This document shows positions 44,931-53,813 of a DNA stretch of 64,000 nucleotides, piece by piece (the stretch's first letter is position 1; each line of letters opens with the position of its first letter). Source of the stretch: CAJLIR01 sp964408085 (GTDB lineage Bacteria > Bacillota_I > Bacilli_A > RF39 > UBA660). The position numbers and the translations under genes are program-made. The stretch spans positions 1 to 64,000 of the forward strand of contig CAYOYB010000002.1 in NCBI GenBank assembly GCA_964408085.1, in the 5' to 3' direction. Below the pieces are notes generated by a model that was given only the letters and a program-made list of their open reading frames with translations, did not search any database and had not been told where the DNA came from.

Positions 44931-45659
44931 CTACTTATCTAGCTCATAGAGAATAATACTAGTTGCTACACCAACATTTAAGCTTTCACAATTTTTATTC
45001 ATGTCTATATAAAGATATTCATCACATAAAGATAAAATTTCTTCGCTAACACCATTGCCTTCGTTTCCCATTATTATAGCAAATTTTTTCTTTTTTTCAA
45101 TACTTTTTAAACTTTTTCCACCAGTTACCTGTGTTCCAAATATTTTATAATCTATATTTTTTAATTTAGGTATAATTTCTAATAAATCGCAAGTAACAAT
45201 ATTAAGGTGAAAAATTAAACCTTGGGATGCTCTAATAACTTTAGAATTATAAATATCAACACTATTTTTACTAATAATCAATGTATCAACATTAAAAGCA
45301 ACCGCGCTTCTAATTATAGTTCCTAAGTTACCAGGGTCTTGTATGTTATCTAAAATTAAAATTTTACTACCACTTATATCTGATTTTTCTTTTTTTTCAC
45401 AAACCCCTAAAATAGGTTGTGGAGTATCTAAATTAGTTAAACTTTTTAAAACATTATGAGTTATATAATTAGTTTCAATTGGAAGAGAAAAATTTGTATT
45501 TTCTTCTAAAATAAGTTCACGCAAATAACCCTTTTTATAAGCTTCTAATACTAAATGTTCACCTTCTACTAAAAAATAATTACTAGTATCACGATATTTT
45601 TTTATATTTAATTTTTTTAGTTCTTTTATTTTTTTGTTATCTAGCGATGAATATAACAT
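44931..45659 (-). CDS. TrmH family RNA methyltransferase
   Basis: A 242-residue SPOUT methyltransferase: N-terminal substrate-binding domain (LNIKKYRDTSNYFLVEG), then LDNIQDPGNLGTIIRSA, IMGNEGNGVSEE and NCESLNVGVATSIIL. It is similar to YsgA-type 2'-O-methyltransferases of rRNA. ATG 45659 follows AGGTGATTAAA. It starts the rimM-trmD operon. Confidence 0.9.
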   Translation of the reverse strand: MLYSSLDNKKIKELKKLNIKKYRDTSNYFLVEGEHLVLEAYKKGYLRELILEENTNFSLPIETNYITHNVLKSLTNLDTPQPILGVCEKKEKSDISGSKILILDNIQDPGNLGTIIRSAVAFNVDTLIISKNSVDIYNSKVIRASQGLIFHLNIVTCDLLEIIPKLKNIDYKIFGTQVTGGKSLKSIEKKKKFAIIMGNEGNGVSEEILSLCDEYLYIDMNKNCESLNVGVATSIILYELDK

Positions 45660-45745
45660 TTTAATCACCTATAGTTATTGTATCAAAAAAATCTTTCTTT
45701 TGCATTAATTTAGTAATAAATAATAAATTTATCTTATTTAATTTC

Positions 45746-45774
45746 TTTACATTGGCAATAATTTACTATAAAAT
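45746..45774 (+). promoter_or_regulatory. Promoter of plus-strand yfhO-like gene
   Basis: TTTACA (45746-45751), 17-base spacer, TAAAAT (45769-45774), then GGAG eight bases before the ATG at 45801. The only supported plus-strand promoter in the window. Confidence 0.65.
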
Positions 45775-45800
45775 TAATATTAAGATGTGGAGTTGTTAAA

Positions 45801-48341
45801 ATGCAGAAGTTAAAAGAAAAATTTATAAATAGTTTTAGAAACAACAAATATATATGGCTTACTGCTATTATTTCTACTTTTTTATTTATGCTAATATATG
45901 CGATAAAAAGTATTATTCCTCTTGGAAAAAATACAATGCTGACTGTTGATTTTTATCATCAATATGGACCATTACTTGCCGAACTATATGATAAAGTTAA
46001 GATGGGAGATAATTTAATTTATTCATTTAATACAGGATTAGGTCTACCTTTTTTTAGAAATTTCTTTAACTATTTATCAAGTTCTTTTAATATTCTTATT
46101 TTTCTTTTCGATAGAGAAAATATTGTTACTTCTTTTTCAATTATTATTGCTTTAAAAATTATTGTTACTTCTAGTATTATGGCTTATTTTTTAAAAAACT
46201 TTTTTAATAAAGATTCTATTTTTACAACCATATTTGGTTTAACTTATGGTTTTTCTAGTTATTTTGTAGCTTTTTATTGGAATATTATGTGGTTAGATGG
46301 ATTATTATTTTTACCACTTATTACACTAGGAATAAAAAAATTAATTGATGATAATAAAATTAATTTGTATATTTTATCATTATTTTTAAGTATTATGGCA
46401 AATTATTTTATTAGTTATATGATATGTATTTTTGCTTGTCTTTTCTTTATTGTTTACATTATTTTTAAAGAAAATATAACACGTAAGGAATTAATTCAAA
46501 AAATTGGGCTATTTACTTTAAGCTCCTTAATTGCTGGTGGACTTGCAGCTTTTATGTTATTTCCTTATATAAGTTCCTTAAAAACCATCTCAGCTACTGG
46601 TGATAGTTTTACTTTCTATAAGAATTTTAATTTTAATCCCCTTTATTTTTTAGCTAATCATTTTTCTTTAGTAGACTCCATTGTTTTTGCTTCACAAGAT
46701 TATTATTTACCTAATATATCTAGTGGTATTGCTGTTTTCATATTAGTAATTGCCTTTTATTTTAACAGTAATATCAAATTAAAAAATAAATTAATGGCAA
46801 CTATATTTTTAATTTTTCTATTTATAAGTTTCTTTTATGTGCCACTTGATTTTATTTGGCATGGATTTCATACACCTAATGATTTACCTTTTCGTTATTC
46901 ATTTATCTACGTTTTTATAATCAATATTATAGCTTTTTATTCATTAAATAAAATCGATTTTTTAAAAACTAGATATGCCTTAGTTATTTCTGGATTAATG
47001 ATAATATCTCTATTCTATTTAGAACATATAAAATTTTTATCTAATTTTGCCTTTGAAGTAAATATGATGATAGTATTATTAATGCTTACAATTTTTATAA
47101 TCTATAAATTTCAGCATAATATCACTGGTAAATATATCCTACTTTTTATTGTAGTAGTAGATATAATTTTAAATATAAATCAGAATTGGTCAATTAATCA
47201 TAATAAAAATACTTTTATGGATGATTATGTGGCTGTTACTTCTGCTATTCAAGATATCAAAGAACATGATAATAGTTTTTATCGCATTGAAAAGAGTTTT
47301 AATCAAACCTTAAATGATGGAGCTTGGTATAATTATAATGGTTTATCTGTTTTCTCATCAGTAGCTTATGAACAAATGGCTAAAGATCAAAAAAATTTAG
47401 GTGTAGCAGGTAACAATATAAATAGTTATTATTATAAACAAAATACGCCTATATATAATAGTATTATGTCTATTAAATATTTAATTGGTTTAGAAAATCA
47501 AAATCGCTTCTATGAACAAATTGATACTATTAATTATTACGAAATTTATAAAAATAATTATTTTTTACCTATTGCTTTTGCACTATCACAAGATATAAAA
47601 AGTTGGTTAAATGATAATTATAATCCATTCTTAAATCAACAAGAGTTTGTAGAAAAGGCAACTGGAATTGATGGAATTTTAATAAAATTACCAATTACTT
47701 ATGACATAGATCAAGATAATTACACTTTATTAGGAAATTCTATAACTAATTTGACTAAAGAAGAAATGACAGAAGTTACTGTAAACATTAATACACTTGA
47801 GAATAGTAATGTTTATCTTTATGTATATAACTATAATTTAGATAATTTTACGTTTAATAATAAATACTATTCTGTTACAACTAATGAACCATATATTATT
47901 GATGCTGGCTATTTTGAAGAAGGTAAAGAAATTCAACTAGAATTAGCTCTTAATCCAGATATCAATAATGTAACTGTTCTAGCTTATCAAATGGATCATG
48001 ACAAATTTGAAGATTTTTATAGCACACTTAATGATAATGCCCTCCAAATTACGAAGTTTGATAATGATTATATTGAAGGTATTATGGAAGTTGACAGTGA
48101 TAAAACAGTATTTACTTCTCTAAATTTTGATGAAGGGTTTAAAGTCTATATTGATGATAAAGAAGTTGAAACATTTAAAATAGCTAATAGTTTCTTAGGC
48201 TTTGATATTAGTAGTGGTACACATAATATTAAAATCATTTATAAAATACCTCACCTAAAAATAGGTCTAATTATATCAGGAATATCTTTGATACTATTAA
48301 TATTAATAAATATAGGAACAAAACTTAAAAACAGAAACTAA
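45801..48341 (+). CDS. YfhO family membrane protein
   Basis: An 846-residue integral membrane protein with an N-terminal helix, about a dozen more helices to residue 450, then a large extracellular part and a last helix near the C terminus (LIISGISLILLILINIG). The motifs DFYHQYGPLLAELYD, SFNTGLGLPF and SIKYLIGL, with KVYIDDKEVETF near the end, match YfhO. In Bacillus and Listeria YfhO glycosylates teichoic acids, using undecaprenyl-linked sugars. It is the only plus-strand gene, between convergent and divergent minus genes. A second YfhO-type protein is at 53814-56771. Confidence 0.9.
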   Translation: MQKLKEKFINSFRNNKYIWLTAIISTFLFMLIYAIKSIIPLGKNTMLTVDFYHQYGPLLAELYDKVKMGDNLIYSFNTGLGLPFFRNFFNYLSSSFNILIFLFDRENIVTSFSIIIALKIIVTSSIMAYFLKNFFNKDSIFTTIFGLTYGFSSYFVAFYWNIMWLDGLLFLPLITLGIKKLIDDNKINLYILSLFLSIMANYFISYMICIFACLFFIVYIIFKENITRKELIQKIGLFTLSSLIAGGLAAFMLFPYISSLKTISATGDSFTFYKNFNFNPLYFLANHFSLVDSIVFASQDYYLPNISSGIAVFILVIAFYFNSNIKLKNKLMATIFLIFLFISFFYVPLDFIWHGFHTPNDLPFRYSFIYVFIINIIAFYSLNKIDFLKTRYALVISGLMIISLFYLEHIKFLSNFAFEVNMMIVLLMLTIFIIYKFQHNITGKYILLFIVVVDIILNINQNWSINHNKNTFMDDYVAVTSAIQDIKEHDNSFYRIEKSFNQTLNDGAWYNYNGLSVFSSVAYEQMAKDQKNLGVAGNNINSYYYKQNTPIYNSIMSIKYLIGLENQNRFYEQIDTINYYEIYKNNYFLPIAFALSQDIKSWLNDNYNPFLNQQEFVEKATGIDGILIKLPITYDIDQDNYTLLGNSITNLTKEEMTEVTVNINTLENSNVYLYVYNYNLDNFTFNNKYYSVTTNEPYIIDAGYFEEGKEIQLELALNPDINNVTVLAYQMDHDKFEDFYSTLNDNALQITKFDNDYIEGIMEVDSDKTVFTSLNFDEGFKVYIDDKEVETFKIANSFLGFDISSGTHNIKIIYKIPHLKIGLIISGISLILLILINIGTKLKNRN

Positions 48342-48355
48342 ATCAAAGTTTCTGT
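48331..48355. terminator. Bidirectional terminator between convergent genes
   Basis: Nine-base stem ACAGAAACT/AGTTTCTGT with A-rich and T-rich flanks on both sides. It contains the TAA of the yfhO-like gene and the TGA of the opposing gene, so it serves both. Confidence 0.8.
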
Positions 48356-48894
48356 CTTTTTAATAAATTTAATGTTTTATAACTAATAGTATTTATGTTT
48401 TCAGGTAAAAAATTAAATTTATGATTAAAAATCATACTTATATTATTATAATATTTATCAATTAAAATAAATTGATAATAATAAGCTAATATATAACGAT
48501 AAAAATAGTTTGGATTTGTCATATAATATTCAAGTTTTTCTAATTGACTATCATTTAATTTTGGCAAATAGTTTTGATAATATTTTGTGACATAGAAACG
48601 TTCCATTGTAATAGCAATTACTTCCGAATAATCATCATCGTAATTAATATTTTCGTTACTTTTTTCACAAACAATTTCATGTGTATATTCATGCACATTA
48701 ACTAGAAAACTTTTTATATCCATAATTTTTGGTACAACTAACTGGCGTTTTCCATTTTCATCTTCAAAAATTCCAATAAAAATCATTATATCTTGAAGAT
48801 TATTAAATGGTAATTTTTTGATTTCACAAATTAAATTATCTATACTATAAGAAATTTCTTTATAGAAAAAGTCGCGTAAACCATTCTCGTTCAT
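48343..48894 (-). CDS. Zincin-like hypothetical protein
   Basis: A 183-residue soluble protein with VNVHEYTHEIV (HExxH near residue 69) and a possible third ligand in YSEVIAITMERF about 20 residues later. This is the layout of small zincin metalloproteases. Not otherwise recognised. It converges with the yfhO-like gene and follows secG by nine bases. Confidence 0.6.
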   Translation of the reverse strand: MNENGLRDFFYKEISYSIDNLICEIKKLPFNNLQDIMIFIGIFEDENGKRQLVVPKIMDIKSFLVNVHEYTHEIVCEKSNENINYDDDYSEVIAITMERFYVTKYYQNYLPKLNDSQLEKLEYYMTNPNYFYRYILAYYYQFILIDKYYNNISMIFNHKFNFLPENINTISYKTLNLLKRQKL

Positions 48895-48903
48895 TAAACA
48901 AAA

Positions 48904-49116
48904 CTATCTTCCCATAATAATACAAATTACGAAGAAGGCAACACCTAAAACAGCTGTTAATCTAGTTATAAATAATTCACCACCACGTTCTTTTCTATTA
49001 GCAAATAAATTATCATTACCTCCAGAAATAACATTTGAAGCTCCTTCTGATTTTCCACTTTGTAAAAGAACAATAGCAATAAGTAAAATTGATACTGTAA
49101 TTAATAATATTTCCAC
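48904..49116 (-). CDS. secG: Preprotein translocase subunit SecG
   Basis: A 70-residue protein with two helices and the loop LLQSGKSEGASNVISGG between them, the SecG signature. It supports SecYE-driven export. AGGAGGAATAATT precedes the ATG. Confidence 0.9.
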   Translation of the reverse strand: MEILLITVSILLIAIVLLQSGKSEGASNVISGGNDNLFANRKERGGELFITRLTAVLGVAFFVICIIMGR

Positions 49117-49241
49117 AATTATTCCTCCTCGACTTATATTAATTTATCATAAAACCACTATAAAATCAAGTATTTACTAAAAACATATATTAATTATCAC
49201 TTAATTCAATTAACTATATTGAATTTTATAAAATTTATACT

Positions 49242-49272
49242 AAAAAAAGATTAAAGTTAATCCTTAATCTTT
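49242..49272 (-). terminator. Terminator after ymfH
   Basis: Nine-base stem AAAGATTAA/TTAATCTTT on the minus strand followed by seven T; it overlaps the last codons of the M16 gene. Confidence 0.8.
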
Positions 49273-50543
49273 GGTTTTATAATAAAAATAGAATTTTCAT
49301 CAAAAGATACATTATCAATGATATTATTTAATGTTTCATAACTAAATTTTTTAATTCGATCATAATCATCATATATAATATCACCATATTTAATAATATT
49401 ACTCATAATCTTATTATTAATATGATAAAGATTGTCGCTAGAAATTAAAAGTGTACTAATTGAACATTTCTTTTTTCTTTCAAAATCATCTTCCATAATT
49501 AATTTGTTATTTAATTCTTTTTGAATAATCTTAACTACTTTATCTGGTTCATGTGTTTCAACAAAAATATTTATTAGCAAATAATTTTCAATACTATTTA
49601 TCTCTAAATCAAAATCTTCATAGATTAAATTATCTTTTTTTAGTCGTTCAACTAGTGCAGAAGTTTGACCTATTTTAATAGAAAAATAATATAGGATATA
49701 ATTAATTATCTCATATAAACTATAATCTGTTAAATTTTTAGTACATATTTTATAAGATAAAGCAACTTTTGAAGTGTTAATATCCATTTCTATTTCCTGT
49801 TTTTTAACATCTACACTTTTTTCTTCTTTATATTTTTTTATTTCAATCTTTGATTTAGCAGGAAATTCCTTTTTAGATTGGTTTTCTTTAATAATATTAA
49901 TAGTTTCAGTTGGATCAACATTACCAGTAACAACTACAAACATATTACTAGGATGATAAAAAGTATTATAACATTTATATAAATCCTCTTTAGTAATAGC
50001 ATAAATACTTTCTTTAGTTCCAACAATTGGAAATTTAATAGGATGATTATGTATTAAATTATAAATACTACCTTCATACATGCGCCATAAAGGATCATCC
50101 TGATACATACTTCGCTCTTGATCAATAATGCCTTTTTCTTTTTCAACATTTTCATCAGTAAAATAAGGTTCTTGAACATAATCTAGTAAATAATTTAAAT
50201 TTTCCTTAAATTTTTGTAATCCTGAAAATAGATAAGTTGTTTTAAAATATGATGTATTAGCATTAGCGTCTGCCCCATTTTCTCCAAAAAATGTAAAAGG
50301 GTCTACACCATCTTTTTGTTCAAATAACTTATGCTCTAAGAAATGGGCAACACCATCAGGGACGCGTATCATTTTATTTTCTCCAATTGGTACAAATTCA
50401 TTAGTCATAGAACCAAAATTAGCTGAAAAAGTTGCATGAATATTATGTTTATCATTCATAGGGACAATATAGATTTTTAAACCATTATCTAGTGTTTCAC
50501 TAAAAACTTCTAGGTTCATACCACTAATTTTCTTCTGTTGCAT
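49257..50543 (-). CDS. ymfH: M16 family metallopeptidase YmfH
   Basis: A 428-residue M16B peptidase with the inverted zinc motif HFLEHKLFE (HxxEH near residue 69) and the later E in the NVEKEKGIIDQE helix. It pairs with the inactive-type partner YmfF encoded just upstream; the two genes overlap by 20 bases. M16B pairs form a clam-shell heterodimer that degrades peptides. Confidence 0.92.
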   Translation of the reverse strand: MQQKKISGMNLEVFSETLDNGLKIYIVPMNDKHNIHATFSANFGSMTNEFVPIGENKMIRVPDGVAHFLEHKLFEQKDGVDPFTFFGENGADANANTSYFKTTYLFSGLQKFKENLNYLLDYVQEPYFTDENVEKEKGIIDQERSMYQDDPLWRMYEGSIYNLIHNHPIKFPIVGTKESIYAITKEDLYKCYNTFYHPSNMFVVVTGNVDPTETINIIKENQSKKEFPAKSKIEIKKYKEEKSVDVKKQEIEMDINTSKVALSYKICTKNLTDYSLYEIINYILYYFSIKIGQTSALVERLKKDNLIYEDFDLEINSIENYLLINIFVETHEPDKVVKIIQKELNNKLIMEDDFERKKKCSISTLLISSDNLYHINNKIMSNIIKYGDIIYDDYDRIKKFSYETLNNIIDNVSFDENSIFIIKPKIKD

Positions 50544-51804
50544 CTATATCGCCTCCTTCTAATAAAAAGATTGTATCTAAATGAATTTTCTTAGAAAAAT
50601 TTATAACCATATCTTTTGTAACTGTTTCAATTTTTTTAATACGCTCATCTAGCAAATCAAAACCTAAATATTCACAATTAATATAATTACTAAGAATAGA
50701 TTCTGGTGAATCTAACGCTGCTTTTGAACTATTTAAATAAGTTACAACAGCTTTTTTAATATCTGCATCATCAAAATCTCCACTAGCCATGTTTTTTATT
50801 TCTTTTTTGATCAAGTTAACAGCTTTACGATAATCTTTTTTATCAATACCTGATGTAATAATTAACAAATTACTTACACTTTTAAAAGATGATGAGACGT
50901 AATAACATAAGCTATTTTTTTCTCTAACTGATTGAAATAATTTTGAATCTGGTCCACCACCTAAAATAAAAGAATAAACATTAGAAACATATTGCTTTTC
51001 AAATAAACTTAAATTATCACATTTAAAACCAATATATAATTTACTTTGGCTAATATCTCTTTTTTCTTTAACAGTTTTTGTTCTAACACGAAATTTTTTA
51101 TGATTTATAAAGTGTGTATCAACTGGTTTTTTAATCGTGTTTACCAAAAATTTTTGATTAAAAGCATTTTTAATATCATTAGCAGAAACATCACCAATTA
51201 CAAAAATATCTACTATATCCCTATTTATCATTTTTTCATAAGCTTTATATAAATCATGTTCTGTAATTTTTTCTAAATCTGAAATATATCCATCTGGTTT
51301 AAATGAATAATTGGCTTTTTTATCCATTTCTTCTAAAAGACGATTTAAAGCGTACTTTCTTGGGTTTTCAACTTCTGACTCAATTGTATTTTTTAATCGT
51401 TCTTTAACTAAATTAAAACTTTCTTTTTCAAACTTTTTACCATTAATATTAGGATTAAATAATATTTCACATAAAAAATCAAGATAAGTATCGAAATTAA
51501 TTTCTGTGGTATATTTAGGATTTAAGAAACTAAGTTCAAACGATAGTATAGAAAAGTTTCCAGATATAATTCCTACTGAACCATAACCTAAATTATATAA
51601 ATTTTCACTTTCAATATTTAATAATCTTTCACTAGGATAATTCTTAGTACTACTAACTAAAATTAATCGTAACATATTTCTTATTGTAATTTCATCTTTA
51701 ACTAATTTACTTTTAAAATTTACCTTAACTTTTACTGTTTTAAAATGATCATTTTTTATAATATGAAGATTAAAAGGGCCCATATTATAATTCGTATAAT
51801 TCAT
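50524..51804 (-). CDS. ymfF: M16 family peptidase-like protein YmfF (no zinc motif)
   Basis: A 426-residue M16 homologue. The HxxEH site is absent at the expected place (NMLRLILVSSTKNYPS), while the R/Y-type helper region near the C-terminal half (SFILGGGPDSKLFQSVREKNSLCYYV) is kept. This is the usual division of labour with YmfH. First of the two-gene unit. Confidence 0.9.
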   Translation of the reverse strand: MNYTNYNMGPFNLHIIKNDHFKTVKVKVNFKSKLVKDEITIRNMLRLILVSSTKNYPSERLLNIESENLYNLGYGSVGIISGNFSILSFELSFLNPKYTTEINFDTYLDFLCEILFNPNINGKKFEKESFNLVKERLKNTIESEVENPRKYALNRLLEEMDKKANYSFKPDGYISDLEKITEHDLYKAYEKMINRDIVDIFVIGDVSANDIKNAFNQKFLVNTIKKPVDTHFINHKKFRVRTKTVKEKRDISQSKLYIGFKCDNLSLFEKQYVSNVYSFILGGGPDSKLFQSVREKNSLCYYVSSSFKSVSNLLIITSGIDKKDYRKAVNLIKKEIKNMASGDFDDADIKKAVVTYLNSSKAALDSPESILSNYINCEYLGFDLLDERIKKIETVTKDMVINFSKKIHLDTIFLLEGGDIDATEEN

Positions 51805-51901
51805 ATTATCCCTCTTTCTAAAAAAAAATTTAATTATATTACTAGCATTTATTTTTCTTTATTATCATTACCTAAACATTTAAATATATACAAAAAACTA
51901 A

Positions 51902-53176
51902 CTATAATTTATATTCAAATTCAAAATCGAGAATTCTTACAGTATCACCATCATTAGCTCCTAATTCTCTTAATTTATCATCAATTCCTAGTTTTCTTAA
52001 TTTATTAGCAAAACGCATAACAGATTCATCAGTTTGAAATTTAGTCATACGCAAAATTTTTTCAATTTCTTTTCCTCTAATTACCCATTCATTATTATCA
52101 CGTGTAATTGTAAATGGCTGTTCACGCTCAAATTTATATAAAACATGACTTTCAAATTTTTCTTCTTCATAAAGTGGTTCTTTATTAATAGAATCTAGCA
52201 TATCAGCTAATTTATCAATAACTATATTAATACCATCACCAGTTACACCAGAAATAGGATAGATATCTAAATTAGGTAATTTATCTTTAAATTTTTTTAA
52301 ATTTTCGACAGATTCAGGCATATCCATTTTATTAGCTAAAATAATTTGTGGTTTAGCTAATAATTTAGGATTAAAATTTTCTAATTCTTTATTTATAATT
52401 AAATAGTCCTCATAAGGATCTCGACCTTCATAAGCACTCATATCAACAATATGCGCAATAACGCGTGTTCTTTCAATATGTTTTAAAAATTGGTCACCTA
52501 AACCTTCTCCTAAAGATGCTCCTTCAATCAAACCTGGTAAATCAGCAACGACAAATGAACGATCACCACTAGCTCTAACTACTCCTAGATTAGGTGTTAG
52601 TGTTGTAAAATGGTAAGCAGCGATTTTAGGTTTAGCGGCAGATATTTTACTTATGAATGTTGATTTACCTACACTAGGTAGACCTACTAAGCCAACATCA
52701 GCTAACAATTTTAATTCAACTTTAATTTTCCTTACCTCACCTGGTTCACCATTTTCACAGTAGCTTGGAGCTGGATTAGTGCGAGTGGCAAGGGCAATAT
52801 TACCTCTTCCACCTCTTCCACCATATGCAACAATTACCTCTTCATCTTTTTTAGTTAAATCAGCTATAACTAAATTTGTTTCATAATCGATAATAATTGT
52901 GCCAACAGGAACTTTAACAATAACATCGTCAGCTCCGGCTCCATTCTTACCTTTTCCAAGACCATTTTCACCTTTTTTACCTTTAATAACTCTTCGATAT
53001 CTTAAATCTAATAACGTATTTAGTCCTTCATCAACTTTAAAAATAATATTTGAGCCTCTTCCACCATTACCACCATATGGGCCACCCATCTCAATATATT
53101 TTTCTCTTCTAAAGGCCATACAACCATTACCACCATCACCAGCTATTAGTTCAACAGTTACCTCATCTATAAACAT
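51902..53176 (-). CDS. obg: GTPase Obg
   Basis: A 424-residue Obg GTPase for ribosome assembly and stress control: N-terminal Obg fold (FIDEVTVELIAGDGGNGC, Gly-rich), G domain with GLPSVGKSTF, DLPGLIEGAS and NKMD, and a C-terminal OCT domain ending NDGDTVRILDFEFEY. ATG 53176 is used since AAAGGTG precedes it; the 13 upstream residues lack a ribosome site. Confidence 0.96.
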   Translation of the reverse strand: MFIDEVTVELIAGDGGNGCMAFRREKYIEMGGPYGGNGGRGSNIIFKVDEGLNTLLDLRYRRVIKGKKGENGLGKGKNGAGADDVIVKVPVGTIIIDYETNLVIADLTKKDEEVIVAYGGRGGRGNIALATRTNPAPSYCENGEPGEVRKIKVELKLLADVGLVGLPSVGKSTFISKISAAKPKIAAYHFTTLTPNLGVVRASGDRSFVVADLPGLIEGASLGEGLGDQFLKHIERTRVIAHIVDMSAYEGRDPYEDYLIINKELENFNPKLLAKPQIILANKMDMPESVENLKKFKDKLPNLDIYPISGVTGDGINIVIDKLADMLDSINKEPLYEEEKFESHVLYKFEREQPFTITRDNNEWVIRGKEIEKILRMTKFQTDESVMRFANKLRKLGIDDKLRELGANDGDTVRILDFEFEYKL

Positions 53177-53344
53177 ATAATCACCTTTTTCTATATCTAT
53201 TATACATGAAATCAATATAAAATGTATCTAATTTAAAGATAATTATTAAATTTGACAATTAATGTTAATTCATACGTGTTCATATCTTTTTATAAATTAA
53301 TATATTAAAACAATTTAAATATTCTATTATTTTGTAAAGAAAAG

Positions 53345-53371
53345 ATCTTTAAATTTTTACCTTAAAGATTC
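53345..53371 (-). terminator. Weak hairpin downstream of ASCH gene
   Basis: Imperfect stem ATCTTTAA/TTAAAGAT (minus strand) with a purine-rich loop and a short T-rich tail. A possible terminator of the long membrane-protein operon. Confidence 0.4.
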
Positions 53372-53415
53372 TATTTCTTCTTTTAATACAAAAAAATTAC
53401 GATTTCTCGCAATTT

Positions 53416-53808
53416 TTAATAATTCCATATTCCTAAGTGTCCTTTAGCTTTAATTGGTTGTTCTAAAATGCTGATATTTTTTAATATCCACGCATATCTT
53501 CCTATTTTATAAACACCACAGATATATTCTTGATAATTATTCCTCTTCATTTCTTCAACATATTCCTTAGTCATATAGACACAATCAACCAATTCACATT
53601 TACAAATAATATTTCCAAAGTTTAATTTTAAATCTTTAGTTAAATCCATAAGTTCCTTATTATCTAAAAATTGTTTAGGTATTTTAGTACTACTTGCGTG
53701 AATATATAATTCTCCACGATATGAAGTTTTCCAACTACGTGTTTCAACTATCTTTTTATTTTCCTTTATTAATGTTGCATAAGGTTCAGTTAAACTTATA
53801 ACTTTCAT
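53416..53808 (-). CDS. ASCH domain protein
   Basis: A 130-residue single-domain ASCH protein: SLTEPYATLI at the start, KKIVETRSWKT, RGELYIHAS and KGHLGIW at the end. ASCH domains bind RNA or modified nucleosides, and some members are amidohydrolases of N4-acetylcytidine. It starts five bases after the preceding stop, at the end of the YfhO-GtrA operon. Confidence 0.88.
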   Translation of the reverse strand: MKVISLTEPYATLIKENKKIVETRSWKTSYRGELYIHASSTKIPKQFLDNKELMDLTKDLKLNFGNIICKCELVDCVYMTKEYVEEMKRNNYQEYICGVYKIGRYAWILKNISILEQPIKAKGHLGIWNY

Positions 53809-53813
53809 ACTAA

